Source: Vibrio splendidus (GTDB lineage: Bacteria > Pseudomonadota > Gammaproteobacteria > Enterobacterales > Vibrionaceae). Taken from it: a stretch of 64,000 bases of DNA. A program made the translations under genes and the position numbers. The DNA is taken from positions 1-64,000 of the forward strand of contig NZ_LNRF01000001.1 of the NCBI RefSeq assembly GCF_001557875.1. The letters are read 5' to 3'. Under the pieces are notes generated by a model. That model saw nothing but the letters and a program-made list of their open reading frames with translations. It did no database searches and was not told where the DNA came from. The stretch's first letter is position 1. Every line of letters starts with the position of its first letter. This document shows positions 38,089-47,473 of this stretch, piece by piece.

Positions 38089-38775
38089 ATGACCCAAGAA
38101 AAATTCGACACCATTTATCAACGTGCCGCTCACCGTAAAGGCGGCGCTGAAGAGCTCGAAAAGATTGTTCGTGCGCCTCTTTCACAAGCCGAGTTATCAC
38201 AAATCACCGACGATCGTTGGCTTGCAGCCTTTACAGAAAAGGTGTTCCAGTGTGGTATTTCGTGGAGTGTAGTGAGAAAGAAATGGCCGCAGTTTGAAGA
38301 AGTGTTCTTTGAGTTCGACATCGAAAAGATGCTGATGCTGCCGAATGAGATGTGGGAACAGAAAGCACAAGATCCACGTATTATTCGCCACCTCACCAAA
38401 GTAATGACAATTCCTGCGAACGCAATGATGATCCACAATGCCAAGCGTGAAGCGGATTCCTTCTCACAAATGGTTGCCGACTGGCCATCAGAACGCATTA
38501 CAGAACTGTGGGATTATTTGAAGAAACACGGCAAGCGCTTGGGCGGAAATACAGGTGCTTATACCTTGCGCCAAATGGGTAAAGACACCTTCATCCTGTC
38601 TTCTGACGTAGAAGCGCACCTACGAAGTACGGATGTGATCGATAGCGGTCGCAATACCAAGCGAGCACAAGTCGCGGCAAGTAAGGCTTTCAACGAATGG
38701 CAGCAACAATCAGGTCGTAGCCTGAGTGAAATAAGCCAGATCGTCGCCTACAGCTGTGGCGATAATCGCGTCTAG
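38089..38775 (+). CDS. DNA-3-methyladenine glycosylase I-family protein
   Basis: 228 residues from ATG 38089; an upstream ATG would overlap the GNAT gene. The helix-hairpin-helix glycosylase fold of the Tag family is suggested by FTEKVFQCGISWSVVRKKWP (the usual LEGFQAGLSW region) and the later DVEAHLR. The canonical Tag zinc-binding cysteines and N-terminal CxWxxxDP motif are absent, so it is a divergent Tag-like protein longer than E. coli Tag (187 residues). Damaged-base specificity is uncertain. Third gene of the short plus-strand run. Confidence 0.8.
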   Translation: MTQEKFDTIYQRAAHRKGGAEELEKIVRAPLSQAELSQITDDRWLAAFTEKVFQCGISWSVVRKKWPQFEEVFFEFDIEKMLMLPNEMWEQKAQDPRIIRHLTKVMTIPANAMMIHNAKREADSFSQMVADWPSERITELWDYLKKHGKRLGGNTGAYTLRQMGKDTFILSSDVEAHLRSTDVIDSGRNTKRAQVAASKAFNEWQQQSGRSLSEISQIVAYSCGDNRV

Positions 38776-38892
38776 TTTTAAGAAGAATGGCTTAAAGCTT
38801 TAGATTGCACACAGTTCACTGCAAACTAAATGTTATAAGTCATTAACAAATAAGCGTACATCGCACTTTCATCCAGTGGCATTGTATAGATA

Positions 38893-38904
38893 AATGTATA
38901 CAAT
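38893..38904. promoter_or_regulatory. TTGTATACAA-type operator upstream of gntR
   Basis: AATGTATACAAT differs by one base from the perfect palindrome found before xdhA and puuE. A further half-site, ATTGTATA, lies at 38881-38888. It is 66 bases upstream of the GntR-type gene, so autoregulation is likely. Confidence 0.6.
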
Positions 38905-38969
38905 ATAGAGTAATACTCATGAATTATTCTCGACCAACCCAACTCGACTAAACAAGGGTCCTTATCTCT

Positions 38970-39704
38970 ATGACAGTTCTCAAAAACTCTGTCTCCAAAG
39001 GTGTAAAAACGAAAGTAACAGGCCAGACTCAAGACGATGTTGTTTACTGCCATATCTTCGACGCGATACTAGAACAAAGGCTGCCACCAGCCACCAAATT
39101 AAGCGAAGAAGCACTAGCAGAAATCTTTGGTGTTAGCCGTACTATTATCCGTCGTGCCTTGCTGCGCCTATCTTTAGAGCAAGTTGTGGTGATCCGTCCT
39201 AACCGAGGTGCTGTGATTGCAGCACCCACAGTAGACGAAGCCAAACAGATATTTAAAGCACGTGAAGTGATGGAAATTGCTATCACTGAGCTAGCGGTTA
39301 AGAATGCCACCAAAGCCCAAATCGATGAGTGTAGAAAACTGGTCGCGAAAGAGAACTGCGCCTTTGACCAAGGTGACTATGGTTCTGGCTTACGTTTGTC
39401 TGGTGAGTTCCACATCAAACTGGCTGAAATGGCTGAGAACGCGCCACTGCTGGCTTTCCAACGCAGCTTGGTATCGCAAACCTCTCTGCTTATTGCCCAA
39501 TACGAAACCGGTAGCCACTCGAACTGCTCTTTGGATGAGCATGAAGGATTGCTTGATGCGATAGAGTCTGGCGATGAAGAGCAAGCCGTTGACCTAATGC
39601 GAGAGCACTTGAGCCATATTCGTTCGAAGCTCAACCTAGACAGCAACACAGCTTCGAGCGACCTGCATGTGGTGTTCTCTGATCTGCTCAAGAGCAAGTC
39701 ATAG
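38970..39704 (+). CDS. GntR-family transcriptional regulator (FCD/FadR subfamily), likely purine catabolism regulator
   Basis: 244 residues. Winged HTH at about 25-90 (LSEEALAEIFGVSRTIIRRAL, split across helix 2-3, then RPNRGAVIAAPT). An all-helical FCD effector domain from about 100 has His residues (FHIKLAEMA, LMREHLSHI) that bind metal in this group. It sits directly upstream of the xdhA promoter. The FadR-type operator consensus TNGT-N-ACNA is matched by TTGTATACAA sites before xdhA, puuE, uraH and the gene itself. I infer it controls purine degradation; the effector may be urate or allantoin but is untested. Confidence 0.85.
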   Translation: MTVLKNSVSKGVKTKVTGQTQDDVVYCHIFDAILEQRLPPATKLSEEALAEIFGVSRTIIRRALLRLSLEQVVVIRPNRGAVIAAPTVDEAKQIFKAREVMEIAITELAVKNATKAQIDECRKLVAKENCAFDQGDYGSGLRLSGEFHIKLAEMAENAPLLAFQRSLVSQTSLLIAQYETGSHSNCSLDEHEGLLDAIESGDEEQAVDLMREHLSHIRSKLNLDSNTASSDLHVVFSDLLKSKS

Positions 39705-39728
39705 TTCTGCTAACTAGATAGCCAAATC

Positions 39729-39756
39729 TTTTGTTAACAACTTTTTATTAACAAAA
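39729..39756. other. inverted repeat downstream of gntR
   Basis: TTTTGTTAA (39729-39737) and TTAACAAAA (39748-39756), perfect 9-bp arms with a 10-base spacer. It lies between the gntR stop and its terminator; either an AT-rich hairpin or an operator. Confidence 0.35.
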
Positions 39757-39759
39757 CAG

Positions 39760-39797
39760 GAGAGAAGTAAGCCTCAGCGTTTACTTCTCTTTTTTAT
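39760..39797 (+). terminator. Rho-independent terminator after gntR
   Basis: AGAGAAGTAA (39761-39770) pairs perfectly with TTACTTCTCT (39781-39790), followed by TTTTT. Confidence 0.88.
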
Positions 39798-39926
39798 GCG
39801 TAAAACCCTCTTCCATCGCTAGAAAATCACCACAACTTCCCCTGTTCGCCTTGTTATTAGTAGCCTGAATGAGGCTATAGAACTGAATAACACCGATGTT
39901 CCCGCCTCCTTAACCCTCTACAATTT

Positions 39927-39936
39927 TTGTATACAT
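39927..39936. promoter_or_regulatory. TTGTATACAT operator-like site, distal to xdhA
   Basis: One mismatch from TTGTATACAA. About 90 bases upstream of the perfect site at 40016; could allow looping by the GntR-type regulator. Confidence 0.45.
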
Positions 39937-40015
39937 CGCTAAAAAACATTCACACCATCAAACTTATCAAAAGGCCTTCAAATCTTTATAAAACAAATAA
40001 ATAGACAATAGAATA

Positions 40016-40029
40016 AATTGTATACAATT
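40016..40029. promoter_or_regulatory. perfect 14-bp operator AATTGTATACAATT before xdhA
   Basis: Exact palindrome 127 bases upstream of the xdhA start codon. It fits the FadR-subfamily GntR consensus (TNGT and ACNA halves) and recurs before puuE. Confidence 0.7.
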
Positions 40030-40069
40030 AAATGCAGCACATTATTGTTGCATTTCTGTAAATAAATAG

Positions 40070-40113
40070 TTGACCGCAGGGTCAGGATGGATAATTATTG
40101 ACCTAGAAGTCAA
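40070..40113 (+). promoter_or_regulatory. xdhA leader with alternative hairpins
   Basis: Segment 1 TGACC (40071-40075) can pair with segment 2 GGTCA (40080-40084). Segment 3 TTGAC (40098-40102) can pair with segment 4 GTCAA (40109-40113). Segment 2 can instead pair with TGACC at 40099-40103, excluding both. The ribosome site (AAGGAGG, 40145-40151) lies 32 bases downstream. Confidence 0.35.
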
Positions 40114-40155
40114 AAAGAATACACATGGATATATGTCGATTTACAAGGAGGTCTC

Positions 40156-41601
40156 TTGATTACTTTTTTGCTCAATCAGGAAATAAGACGTGAAGATAAT
40201 CTGTCGCCAAATATGACAGTACTCAACTACCTTCGTACCAAGGTTAATAAAACGGGTACGAAAGAAGGTTGTGGATCAGGTGACTGTGGCGCATGTACGG
40301 TAGTTCTGGGTGAAGTGGTTGATGGACAACTGCAATACCGCTCGGTGAACTCTTGCCTTACGTTCGTTTCAGCGCTGCATGGCAAACAACTGATCACGGT
40401 AGAAGATCTGCAAAATCGAGATCGCTCATTGCACCCAGTGCAGAAGGCGGTGGTTGATTTTCACGGTTCACAGTGTGGTTACTGCACGCCGGGCTTCATC
40501 ATGTCGATGTTTGCACTAGGCAAAAACAAACCCGATGCGAGCAAAGAAGACGTCATGGAATCACTGGCGGGTAACCTATGTCGCTGTACAGGCTACCGAC
40601 CAATCGTTGATGCCGCGATGTCGCTTTCAACAGACCAACCTTTGATCGACCAATTTGCTGAACTTGAACGTAACACCATCAAGAAGCTAGAAAGTATTCA
40701 AGACACCGAGGCCAACTTACGCCTTGGTCACCTCACCGCTTTTTCCCCGAAAAGCACCGATGAGCTGGCCAAGCTTTTTCAAGCCCACCCGAACGCTAAG
40801 CTGGTTGCTGGCGGCACGGATTTAGCATTGGAAGTGACGCAATTCCATCGCGAGATTGAAACACTGATTAGCGTAAACCTTGTTGAAGATATGAAGGTAT
40901 GCGAAGAGACCGACACCGATTTAATCATTGGTGCCAACCTGCCTATCAGTGATTCTTACTCCCTATTGAAAAAACACTACCCAGATTTTGGTGAACTGCT
41001 GCATCGCTTTGCGTCACTGCAAGTGCGTAACCAAGGCACCATCGGCGGTAACGTGGCGAATGCCTCGCCTATCGGTGACACCCCTCCTCTGCTGATTGCC
41101 CTGAACGCGAAGATCAAACTTCGTTGCGGCGACGAGTCACGTACCATGCCGATCGAAGATTACTTCATCAGCTACAAGGTGACGGCGCAGAAAGAGAGTG
41201 AGTTCATTGAACAAATCATCATCCCTAAACCAACCAACGACAGCTTCCGCGCTTACAAACTGTCTAAACGTTTAGACGATGACATCTCTGCAGTATGTGG
41301 TGCGTTCGATATTCAAATTGAAGATGGCAAGGTAACACACGCTCGTATCGCCTTTGGTGGTATGGCTGCAACGCCTAAGCGCGCAACCCGTTGTGAAAAT
41401 ACGTTATTAGGCAAACCATGGACAGACGCTAATATTAAGTTAGCGATGCAAGAACTGTATAACGACTTTGAACCGCTATCTGATTTCCGTGCAAGCCAAG
41501 AATACCGTTCATTGTCGGCGGCTAACATGCTGCGTCGCTACTTCATTGAACAACAGAATAAAAACAACCAAATCGAAACAAGGGTAACGTCTTATGTCTA
41601 A
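40156..41601 (+). CDS. xdhA: xanthine dehydrogenase small subunit (2Fe-2S and FAD)
   Basis: 481 residues starting at TTG with AAGGAGG five bases before. The N-terminal plant-type ferredoxin domain carries C39, C44, C47 and C67 (CGSGDCGACTVV). The second cluster domain has C107, C110, C142 and C144 (CGYCTPGF, LCRCTGYRP). The FAD domain (about 185-360) has LVAGGTDLALE and TIGGNVANASPIGD. It passes electrons from the molybdenum subunit to NAD+. Its stop overlaps the xdhB start by 8 bases. First gene of xdhABC-guaD, behind the GntR-type operators. Confidence 0.95.
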   Translation: MITFLLNQEIRREDNLSPNMTVLNYLRTKVNKTGTKEGCGSGDCGACTVVLGEVVDGQLQYRSVNSCLTFVSALHGKQLITVEDLQNRDRSLHPVQKAVVDFHGSQCGYCTPGFIMSMFALGKNKPDASKEDVMESLAGNLCRCTGYRPIVDAAMSLSTDQPLIDQFAELERNTIKKLESIQDTEANLRLGHLTAFSPKSTDELAKLFQAHPNAKLVAGGTDLALEVTQFHREIETLISVNLVEDMKVCEETDTDLIIGANLPISDSYSLLKKHYPDFGELLHRFASLQVRNQGTIGGNVANASPIGDTPPLLIALNAKIKLRCGDESRTMPIEDYFISYKVTAQKESEFIEQIIIPKPTNDSFRAYKLSKRLDDDISAVCGAFDIQIEDGKVTHARIAFGGMAATPKRATRCENTLLGKPWTDANIKLAMQELYNDFEPLSDFRASQEYRSLSAANMLRRYFIEQQNKNNQIETRVTSYV

Positions 41602-43984
41602 ATCACACGAGCATGCGATGACCCACGAAGAGATGGTTACCATTGCAAAACAAGACCTAAAAACTGGCGTAGGTAAAAGCGTTAAACACGACAGTGCAGC
41701 CAAACAAGTAACGGGCGAAGCGGTATACATTGATGACCGCCTAGAGTTTCCCAATCAACTGCACGTGTACGCACGCCTGAGTACTCAAGCACATGCGAAG
41801 ATCACTAAGATCGACGTTTCACCGTGTTACGAATTTGATGGTGTAGCCATTGCTATCCAAGCCAAAGACGTTCCGGGTGAGCTGGATATCGGTGCAATCC
41901 TACCGGGTGACCCACTGCTTGCCGACGGCAAAGTAGAATATTACGGCCAACCCGTGATTGCTGTAGCAGCGAACGATCTAGAAACGGCACGCAAAGCTGC
42001 ACACGCAGCGATTATTGAATACGAAGAGCTACCTGCCATTCTTGATGTCAAAGAAGCGCTAGAGAAAGAGCACTTCGTAACAGAAAGCCACACTCAACAG
42101 CGTGGTGACTCAAAAGCAGCACTGAAAAAAGCGAAACACGTGATCTCTGGTGACCTAGAGATCGGCGGCCAAGAGCACTTCTACCTAGAAACTCAAATCA
42201 GTAGCGTAATGCCAACCGAAGATGGCGGCATGATCGTCTACACCTCAACACAAAACCCGACCGAAGTACAAAAACTGGTCGCGGAAGTGATTGGCGTACC
42301 GATGCACAAAGTCGTGATCGATATGCGTCGTATGGGTGGTGGTTTCGGTGGCAAAGAGACTCAAGCAGCCTCTCCTGCCTGTATGGCAGCGGTGATTGCC
42401 CACCTTACAGGTCGACCGACCAAAATGCGCCTGCTGCGTAACGAAGACATGCAACAAACCGGTAAACGACACCCGTTTTACAACCAATACACCGTCGGTT
42501 TTGACGACAATGGTGTGATTCAAGGTGCCGACATTACCGTTGCAGGTAACTGTGGTTACTCACCAGATTTATCAAGCTCTATCGTCGACCGCGCGATGTT
42601 CCACTCAGACAACGCTTATTACTTAGGCGATGCAACTGTGGTCGGTCACCGATGCAAAACCAATACAGCGTCGAACACCGCTTACCGCGGCTTTGGTGGC
42701 CCGCAAGGCATGATGACCATCGAACACATCATGGACGAGATTGCGCGTTACCTGAAAAAAGATCCTTTGGAAGTACGTAAGGCGAACTACTACGGCGAAG
42801 AAGGCCGTAACGTAACCCATTACTACCAAACCGTTGAAGACAACTTTTTACCTGAGATAACCGAACAGCTTGAACGCAGCAGTGACTATCACGCACGTCG
42901 TAAAGAAATCGCTGAGTTCAACAAGCAGAGCCCTATCTTGAAGAAAGGTCTTGCTATCACACCGGTGAAATTCGGCATCTCGTTTACTGCGACTTTCTTG
43001 AACCAAGCAGGTGCGCTTATCCATATCTACACCGATGGCAGTATTCATTTGAATCACGGTGGTACGGAAATGGGGCAAGGCTTGAACATCAAAGTGGCAC
43101 AAATCGTTGCACAGGAGTTCCAAGTCGATGTCGAACGTATACAGATCACCGCTACAAACACAGACAAAGTTCCGAACACATCACCAACCGCAGCCTCATC
43201 GGGCGCCGACCTCAACGGTAAGGCCGCGCAAAACGCCGCAATAACCATTAAGCAACGCCTGATAGACTTCGCTTCTTCGCACTTCAAAGTGTCCCCAGAA
43301 GAAGTGGTGTTCAAGAACGGCATGGTGCAGATCCGCGATGAGATCATGACCTTCAACTCATTTGTTGAACTGGCTTGGTTCAACCAAATCTCGCTATCAA
43401 GCACTGGCTTCTACCGCACTCCGAAGATCTATTACGATCACGAGAAGGCACGCGGTCGTCCGTTCTACTACTACGCCTATGGTGCTTCTTGTTCAGAAGT
43501 CATCATCGATACCCTAACCGGTGAAAACAAGATTCTGCGTGTTGATATTCTGCATGACGTGGGCGCTTCATTGAACCCGGCGATTGATATCGGCCAAGTC
43601 GAAGGCGGCTTTGTGCAAGGTGTCGGTTGGTTAACAACGGAAGAGTTGGTGTGGAACCAGCAAGGCCGCTTAATGACCAACGGCCCTGCAAGCTACAAAA
43701 TCCCTGCGATTGCTGATATGCCAATTGATTTCAGAACGCACCTTTTGGAAAACCGCAGCAACCCAGAAGACACAGTATTCAACTCGAAAGCCGTGGGTGA
43801 GCCACCTTTCATGTTAGGTATGTCGGTATGGAGCGCATTGAAAGATGCGATTAGCTACGTAGCCGTTGATGGCGCGATTCCTAAGCTCAACACACCTGCA
43901 ACGCCAGAGCGTATTCTGATGGCGATTCAGGAAGTCTCTGAAACAGCCCCGACCTCGGTCGATGCTCAATCAGAAACGGCTTAG
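41594..43984 (+). CDS. xdhB: xanthine dehydrogenase molybdenum-binding subunit
   Basis: 796 residues. It holds the Moco site that hydroxylates hypoxanthine and xanthine to urate. Visible motifs are GGGFGGKE (about 250), AYRGFGGPQG with the Arg that holds the substrate, GTEMGQGLN and, near the C-terminus, KAVGEPPFMLG with the catalytic base Glu. Length is normal for the bacterial large subunit. It overlaps the end of xdhA by 8 bases and the next gene, xdhC, starts 68 bases downstream, so coordinated translation is likely. Cytoplasmic heterotetramer. Confidence 0.96.
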   Translation: MSKSHEHAMTHEEMVTIAKQDLKTGVGKSVKHDSAAKQVTGEAVYIDDRLEFPNQLHVYARLSTQAHAKITKIDVSPCYEFDGVAIAIQAKDVPGELDIGAILPGDPLLADGKVEYYGQPVIAVAANDLETARKAAHAAIIEYEELPAILDVKEALEKEHFVTESHTQQRGDSKAALKKAKHVISGDLEIGGQEHFYLETQISSVMPTEDGGMIVYTSTQNPTEVQKLVAEVIGVPMHKVVIDMRRMGGGFGGKETQAASPACMAAVIAHLTGRPTKMRLLRNEDMQQTGKRHPFYNQYTVGFDDNGVIQGADITVAGNCGYSPDLSSSIVDRAMFHSDNAYYLGDATVVGHRCKTNTASNTAYRGFGGPQGMMTIEHIMDEIARYLKKDPLEVRKANYYGEEGRNVTHYYQTVEDNFLPEITEQLERSSDYHARRKEIAEFNKQSPILKKGLAITPVKFGISFTATFLNQAGALIHIYTDGSIHLNHGGTEMGQGLNIKVAQIVAQEFQVDVERIQITATNTDKVPNTSPTAASSGADLNGKAAQNAAITIKQRLIDFASSHFKVSPEEVVFKNGMVQIRDEIMTFNSFVELAWFNQISLSSTGFYRTPKIYYDHEKARGRPFYYYAYGASCSEVIIDTLTGENKILRVDILHDVGASLNPAIDIGQVEGGFVQGVGWLTTEELVWNQQGRLMTNGPASYKIPAIADMPIDFRTHLLENRSNPEDTVFNSKAVGEPPFMLGMSVWSALKDAISYVAVDGAIPKLNTPATPERILMAIQEVSETAPTSVDAQSETA

Positions 43985-44051
43985 AGCTGATAGGTACGGC
44001 TTAGGACGTAATAAACAGCTTAGGAAGCATAGAAGGGATTTAGGAGGACAT

Positions 44052-44933
44052 ATGTTTAAGGATAATTGGATTCACGAACTGGCAAAACTGGAAGAGAACT
44101 ACGAACCATGTGTGATGGTGACAGTGCTTGAAGACAGAGGCTCAGTGCCACGTGATGCGGGTACCAAGATGCTTGTCACTCGTGACCGAATCATCGCTAC
44201 GATTGGTGGTGGTCACCTTGAACATGTGGCCACTAAAATGGCGCGCGAGATGCTGATTGCCAGTGAAAAATCACTCAAAGTAGAACGCTTCAATCTAGGC
44301 GCTCGTTTAGGCCAATGTTGTGGCGGAATGGCAACATTAAGCTTTGAACCGATTGGCACTCAACAGAACCATCTCGTGTTGTTTGGCGCTGGCCATGTGG
44401 CAAAAGCGCTGCTGCATATTGTCGCGACTCTGCCCTTCCGCGTGACCTGGATTGATGAACGTGAAGAAGTGTTCCCTGACACACTTCCTCACGGTGTGAA
44501 AAAGCTGGTCACAGATGATCCGGTTGGCGAAGTAAAACAGATGCCACCGAACAGCTACTACCTAGTGATGACCCACAACCACCAGCTTGATTTCGATTTA
44601 ACTAAGGCCATCATCGACCGTGAAGACAGTCGCTACTTCGGCATGATCGGCTCGCTAACCAAGCGTAAGAAATTCGATTTCCGACTAGAGCAGCGTGGTT
44701 ACAGCCAGGAACAAATTGAAACCATGATCTGCCCTATCGGCATTAGTGCAGTCAATGGCAAACATCCCGCTGAAATTGCGGTATCGGTTGCGGGTGAACT
44801 GATCGCACACTATCAAGGCCAAGCACTTGAACAAAAGCGCCCAACCAAACAATATCAAAATCGGGATTTGACGGAGCAACACAGTCAACCAAGCGATGTA
44901 GACGAACCTCCTTTGGAAGAGAAGATCGCCTAA
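44052..44933 (+). CDS. xdhC: XdhC, molybdenum cofactor insertion chaperone
   Basis: 293 residues from ATG 44052, preceded by AGGAGG; an upstream in-frame start inside xdhB is not used. XdhC binds Moco, aids its sulfuration and inserts it into XdhB. The N-terminal XdhC/CoxI domain has the CCGG-type cysteines (LGQCCGGM) and the C-terminal Rossmann-like domain has FGAGHVAKALLHI. The final 40 residues are polar and probably disordered, ending in an acidic stretch. Third gene of the operon; guaD follows after 59 bases. Confidence 0.93.
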   Translation: MFKDNWIHELAKLEENYEPCVMVTVLEDRGSVPRDAGTKMLVTRDRIIATIGGGHLEHVATKMAREMLIASEKSLKVERFNLGARLGQCCGGMATLSFEPIGTQQNHLVLFGAGHVAKALLHIVATLPFRVTWIDEREEVFPDTLPHGVKKLVTDDPVGEVKQMPPNSYYLVMTHNHQLDFDLTKAIIDREDSRYFGMIGSLTKRKKFDFRLEQRGYSQEQIETMICPIGISAVNGKHPAEIAVSVAGELIAHYQGQALEQKRPTKQYQNRDLTEQHSQPSDVDEPPLEEKIA

Positions 44934-44992
44934 TACAAGTCGCAAAGCTTCAGTAGCCATAACGTTACTGAAGTCATTAAAAGGAAGTAAAC

Positions 44993-46327
44993 ATGACAAC
45001 GCAACGCAAAGCTTATCGCGCCAGTATTTTACACAGCGTAGCCGACCCAAAAGACGTCGGTATCGATGAGTCTTACGACTATTTTGAAGACGGTGTTTTA
45101 GTGGTTGAAAACGGCCACGTCGTCGACTTAGGCCATGCCGATGAAGTATTGGCTCGTCAGCCTAAAACACTCGAAGTAAAAGAATACAAAGACAAGCTGA
45201 TCACCTCTGGTTTTATTGATACGCACATCCACTACCCTCAAACAGGGATGATCGCGTCTTACGGTGAGCAGCTACTTGATTGGTTAGAGAACTACACCTT
45301 CCCAGAAGAAAAACGCTTCAAAAACCCAGTCTATGCACACAAAGTGGCAAAGCTATTCCTAGATGAGTTAGCCAGTAACGGAACGACCACAGCACTGGTG
45401 TTCGGCACCGTGCATAAAGAGTCGGTCAACGTATTCTTCGAAGAAGCCGAGAAGCGTAATCTACGTATGATTGCAGGTAAGGTTTTGATGGATCGCAACG
45501 CGCCTGATTACCTCACAGACACACCAGAATCAGGCTACGTAGACTCTAAGGAGTTGATTGAAAAATGGCATAACCGCGGCCGATTGCTTTACGCCGTGAC
45601 GCCTCGCTTTGCCCCAACTAGTACATCAGAGCAACTTGCTACTGTTGGTAAGTTATTAGAAGAGTACCCAGACGTATACATGCACACTCACCTTTCTGAA
45701 AACGAGAAAGAGATTGAATGGGTAAAAGCACTGTTCCCAGAACGCGACAGCTACTTAGATGTGTATGACCACTATGGCCTGCTGCACAAACGTTCGGTAT
45801 TCGCCCATGGTATTCACCTGTCTGACTGCGAATGTAAGCGCCTAGCGGACACCGAATCAGCCATCGCTTTCTGTCCGACTTCAAATCTGTTTTTAGGCTC
45901 AGGTTTATTTCGATTACCAGAAATGGAAGAGCACGGCATTCGCGTTGGTATGGGGACAGATGTAGGCGCAGGCACTAGCTTCTCGATCCTGCAGACCATG
46001 AGCGAAGCCTATAAGATCATGCAGCTACAACACAAGAAGTTGCACCCAGCCAAATCACTGTTCTTAGCAACATTAGGTGGCGCACGTTCACTGCATCTAG
46101 AAGACAAGATTGGTAACTTGGAAGTGGGTAAAGAGGCGGATTTCGTAGTACTCGACTTACATGCTACACAATTGATGCGCTTTAGAATGGAACAAGCGAC
46201 CAAGCTTGAAGAAAAACTATTTGTACTAATGAGCTTGGGTGATGACAGAACCGTCAGCGAGACTTACATCTACGGTGAGAAAGCCTACGATGTAAACTTT
46301 AAAGATTACAAAAAGCTTGTGAGTTAA
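44993..46327 (+). CDS. guaD: guanine deaminase
   Basis: 444 residues, amidohydrolase-superfamily enzyme converting guanine to xanthine and ammonia, which feeds XdhAB. Metal and substrate motifs: GFIDTHIHYPQ (HxH), HTHLSENEKEIEWV, HGIHLSDCE and the catalytic Asp in GTDVGAGTS. FCPTSNLFLGSG is typical of this enzyme. The start has AAAAGGA upstream. Last gene of the xdh operon, followed by a strong terminator, so guanine entry and xanthine oxidation are made together. Confidence 0.95.
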   Translation: MTTQRKAYRASILHSVADPKDVGIDESYDYFEDGVLVVENGHVVDLGHADEVLARQPKTLEVKEYKDKLITSGFIDTHIHYPQTGMIASYGEQLLDWLENYTFPEEKRFKNPVYAHKVAKLFLDELASNGTTTALVFGTVHKESVNVFFEEAEKRNLRMIAGKVLMDRNAPDYLTDTPESGYVDSKELIEKWHNRGRLLYAVTPRFAPTSTSEQLATVGKLLEEYPDVYMHTHLSENEKEIEWVKALFPERDSYLDVYDHYGLLHKRSVFAHGIHLSDCECKRLADTESAIAFCPTSNLFLGSGLFRLPEMEEHGIRVGMGTDVGAGTSFSILQTMSEAYKIMQLQHKKLHPAKSLFLATLGGARSLHLEDKIGNLEVGKEADFVVLDLHATQLMRFRMEQATKLEEKLFVLMSLGDDRTVSETYIYGEKAYDVNFKDYKKLVS

Positions 46328-46396
46328 TTTGCTAGTAATAAACACTGCTAGGTAACCTTTGTTGTTAAAGAACCCGTCCAGATTCGCCTAGCTTTT

Positions 46397-46431
46397 AAAG
46401 ACCAGCCGTGAACGCCGCTGGTCTTTTTTTG
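46397..46431 (+). terminator. Rho-independent terminator after guaD
   Basis: AAAGACCAGC (46397-46406) pairs with GCTGGTCTTT (46417-46426), then a T-run. It ends the xdhABC-guaD transcript. Confidence 0.9.
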
Positions 46432-46575
46432 TCCTTAATTCAAAGAAATACAAATTATTGCTTAACGTGTGCTCCACACCCATGACGCAACCGATTTAAG
46501 TTGGTAGGTTAGACGATGATCGGTCAAGCTTTGTCCGTTTAAAACAACATCCACACACGCTTAGAAAGGATTTCT

Positions 46576-47457
46576 ATGTTCGAACAGGTCGTCAGCATTC
46601 TGTTTCCCGTTTTTGCTTTAGCCAGTGCTGGCTTTACGGTCGGTCGTTGGCTCAAGCCCGATTTCAAACCGATCAATCGCATCAACATGGATGTCTGTAT
46701 TCCTGCTTTGGTGTTTGCATCGCTGACCACCATGCCTCTCGACACCGAGCAATTGCCGCTGATTTCTGCCTCTTTGGTTGCGGTGTTAGTGCCCGCACTG
46801 TTGATGATTCCGATCTGTAAGATCTTTAAGCTCAACTTCAAAGCTTGGGCTCCGCCACACATGTTCCGTAACAGCGGCAACCTGGCAATTCCCTTATTTA
46901 CCTATACCTTTGGCGAGAGCGCATTAGCTCCTGCTGTATTGCTATTCGTGGTGTCGGCTTGCGTGCACATTAGTGTTGGTTTAGCGCTATTAAGCGATGG
47001 TAATCCGATCAAACAGATCCTCAAGATGCCGATATTCTTAGCCGCAGCATTAGCGATGACACTCAACTTATCTGGCATTGCAGTGTGGAATCCAATCTAC
47101 GAAGCCACATCGCTGCTCGGACAAGCCGCAGTACCCATTATGCTGCTGTCACTGGGTTCGCAAATGGTTAATTTAAGGCTGAGCGGTTTAAAAATTGGCT
47201 TGTTGTGCACCGCCCAATCTCTGTTCACCGGAGCCATCGCTTTCTGCATCATCTACTTCTTTATTCCGCTACCGACGCTACATCTGCAGATGATGGTACT
47301 GTTCACCATGCTGCCACCTGCCGTGATGAACTACTTGTTCGCAGAAAGGTTCAATGTCGAGCCGCCCAAAGTCGCGTCGATGGTGTTGTTCGGCAACTTC
47401 TTAAGCGTTGTAACGCTACCGATATTGCTGTCCTTTGCATTGTCTTTGTCGACCTGA
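46576..47457 (+). CDS. AEC-family (auxin efflux carrier-like) permease
   Basis: 293 residues with about ten hydrophobic helices. AEC markers are FPVFALASAGFTVGRWL at the start, MFRNSGNLAIPLF (the conserved RNxxNxG-like turn) and VPIMLLSLGSQM. Bacterial AEC proteins carry malonate, malate or other organic acids across the inner membrane; the substrate here cannot be told. It lies directly after guaD but behind a terminator, so membership of the purine regulon is unproven. It has its own AAAGGA ribosome site. Confidence 0.85.
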   Translation: MFEQVVSILFPVFALASAGFTVGRWLKPDFKPINRINMDVCIPALVFASLTTMPLDTEQLPLISASLVAVLVPALLMIPICKIFKLNFKAWAPPHMFRNSGNLAIPLFTYTFGESALAPAVLLFVVSACVHISVGLALLSDGNPIKQILKMPIFLAAALAMTLNLSGIAVWNPIYEATSLLGQAAVPIMLLSLGSQMVNLRLSGLKIGLLCTAQSLFTGAIAFCIIYFFIPLPTLHLQMMVLFTMLPPAVMNYLFAERFNVEPPKVASMVLFGNFLSVVTLPILLSFALSLST

Positions 47458-47473
47458 AAACCATAACCTTTTA

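Noticed and set aside
37951..38775. Longer start for the DNA glycosylase-like gene overlapping the GNAT gene
   Set aside because: The extra 46 residues have no family similarity, and ATG 38089 has a usable upstream GGAA and begins at the conserved part.
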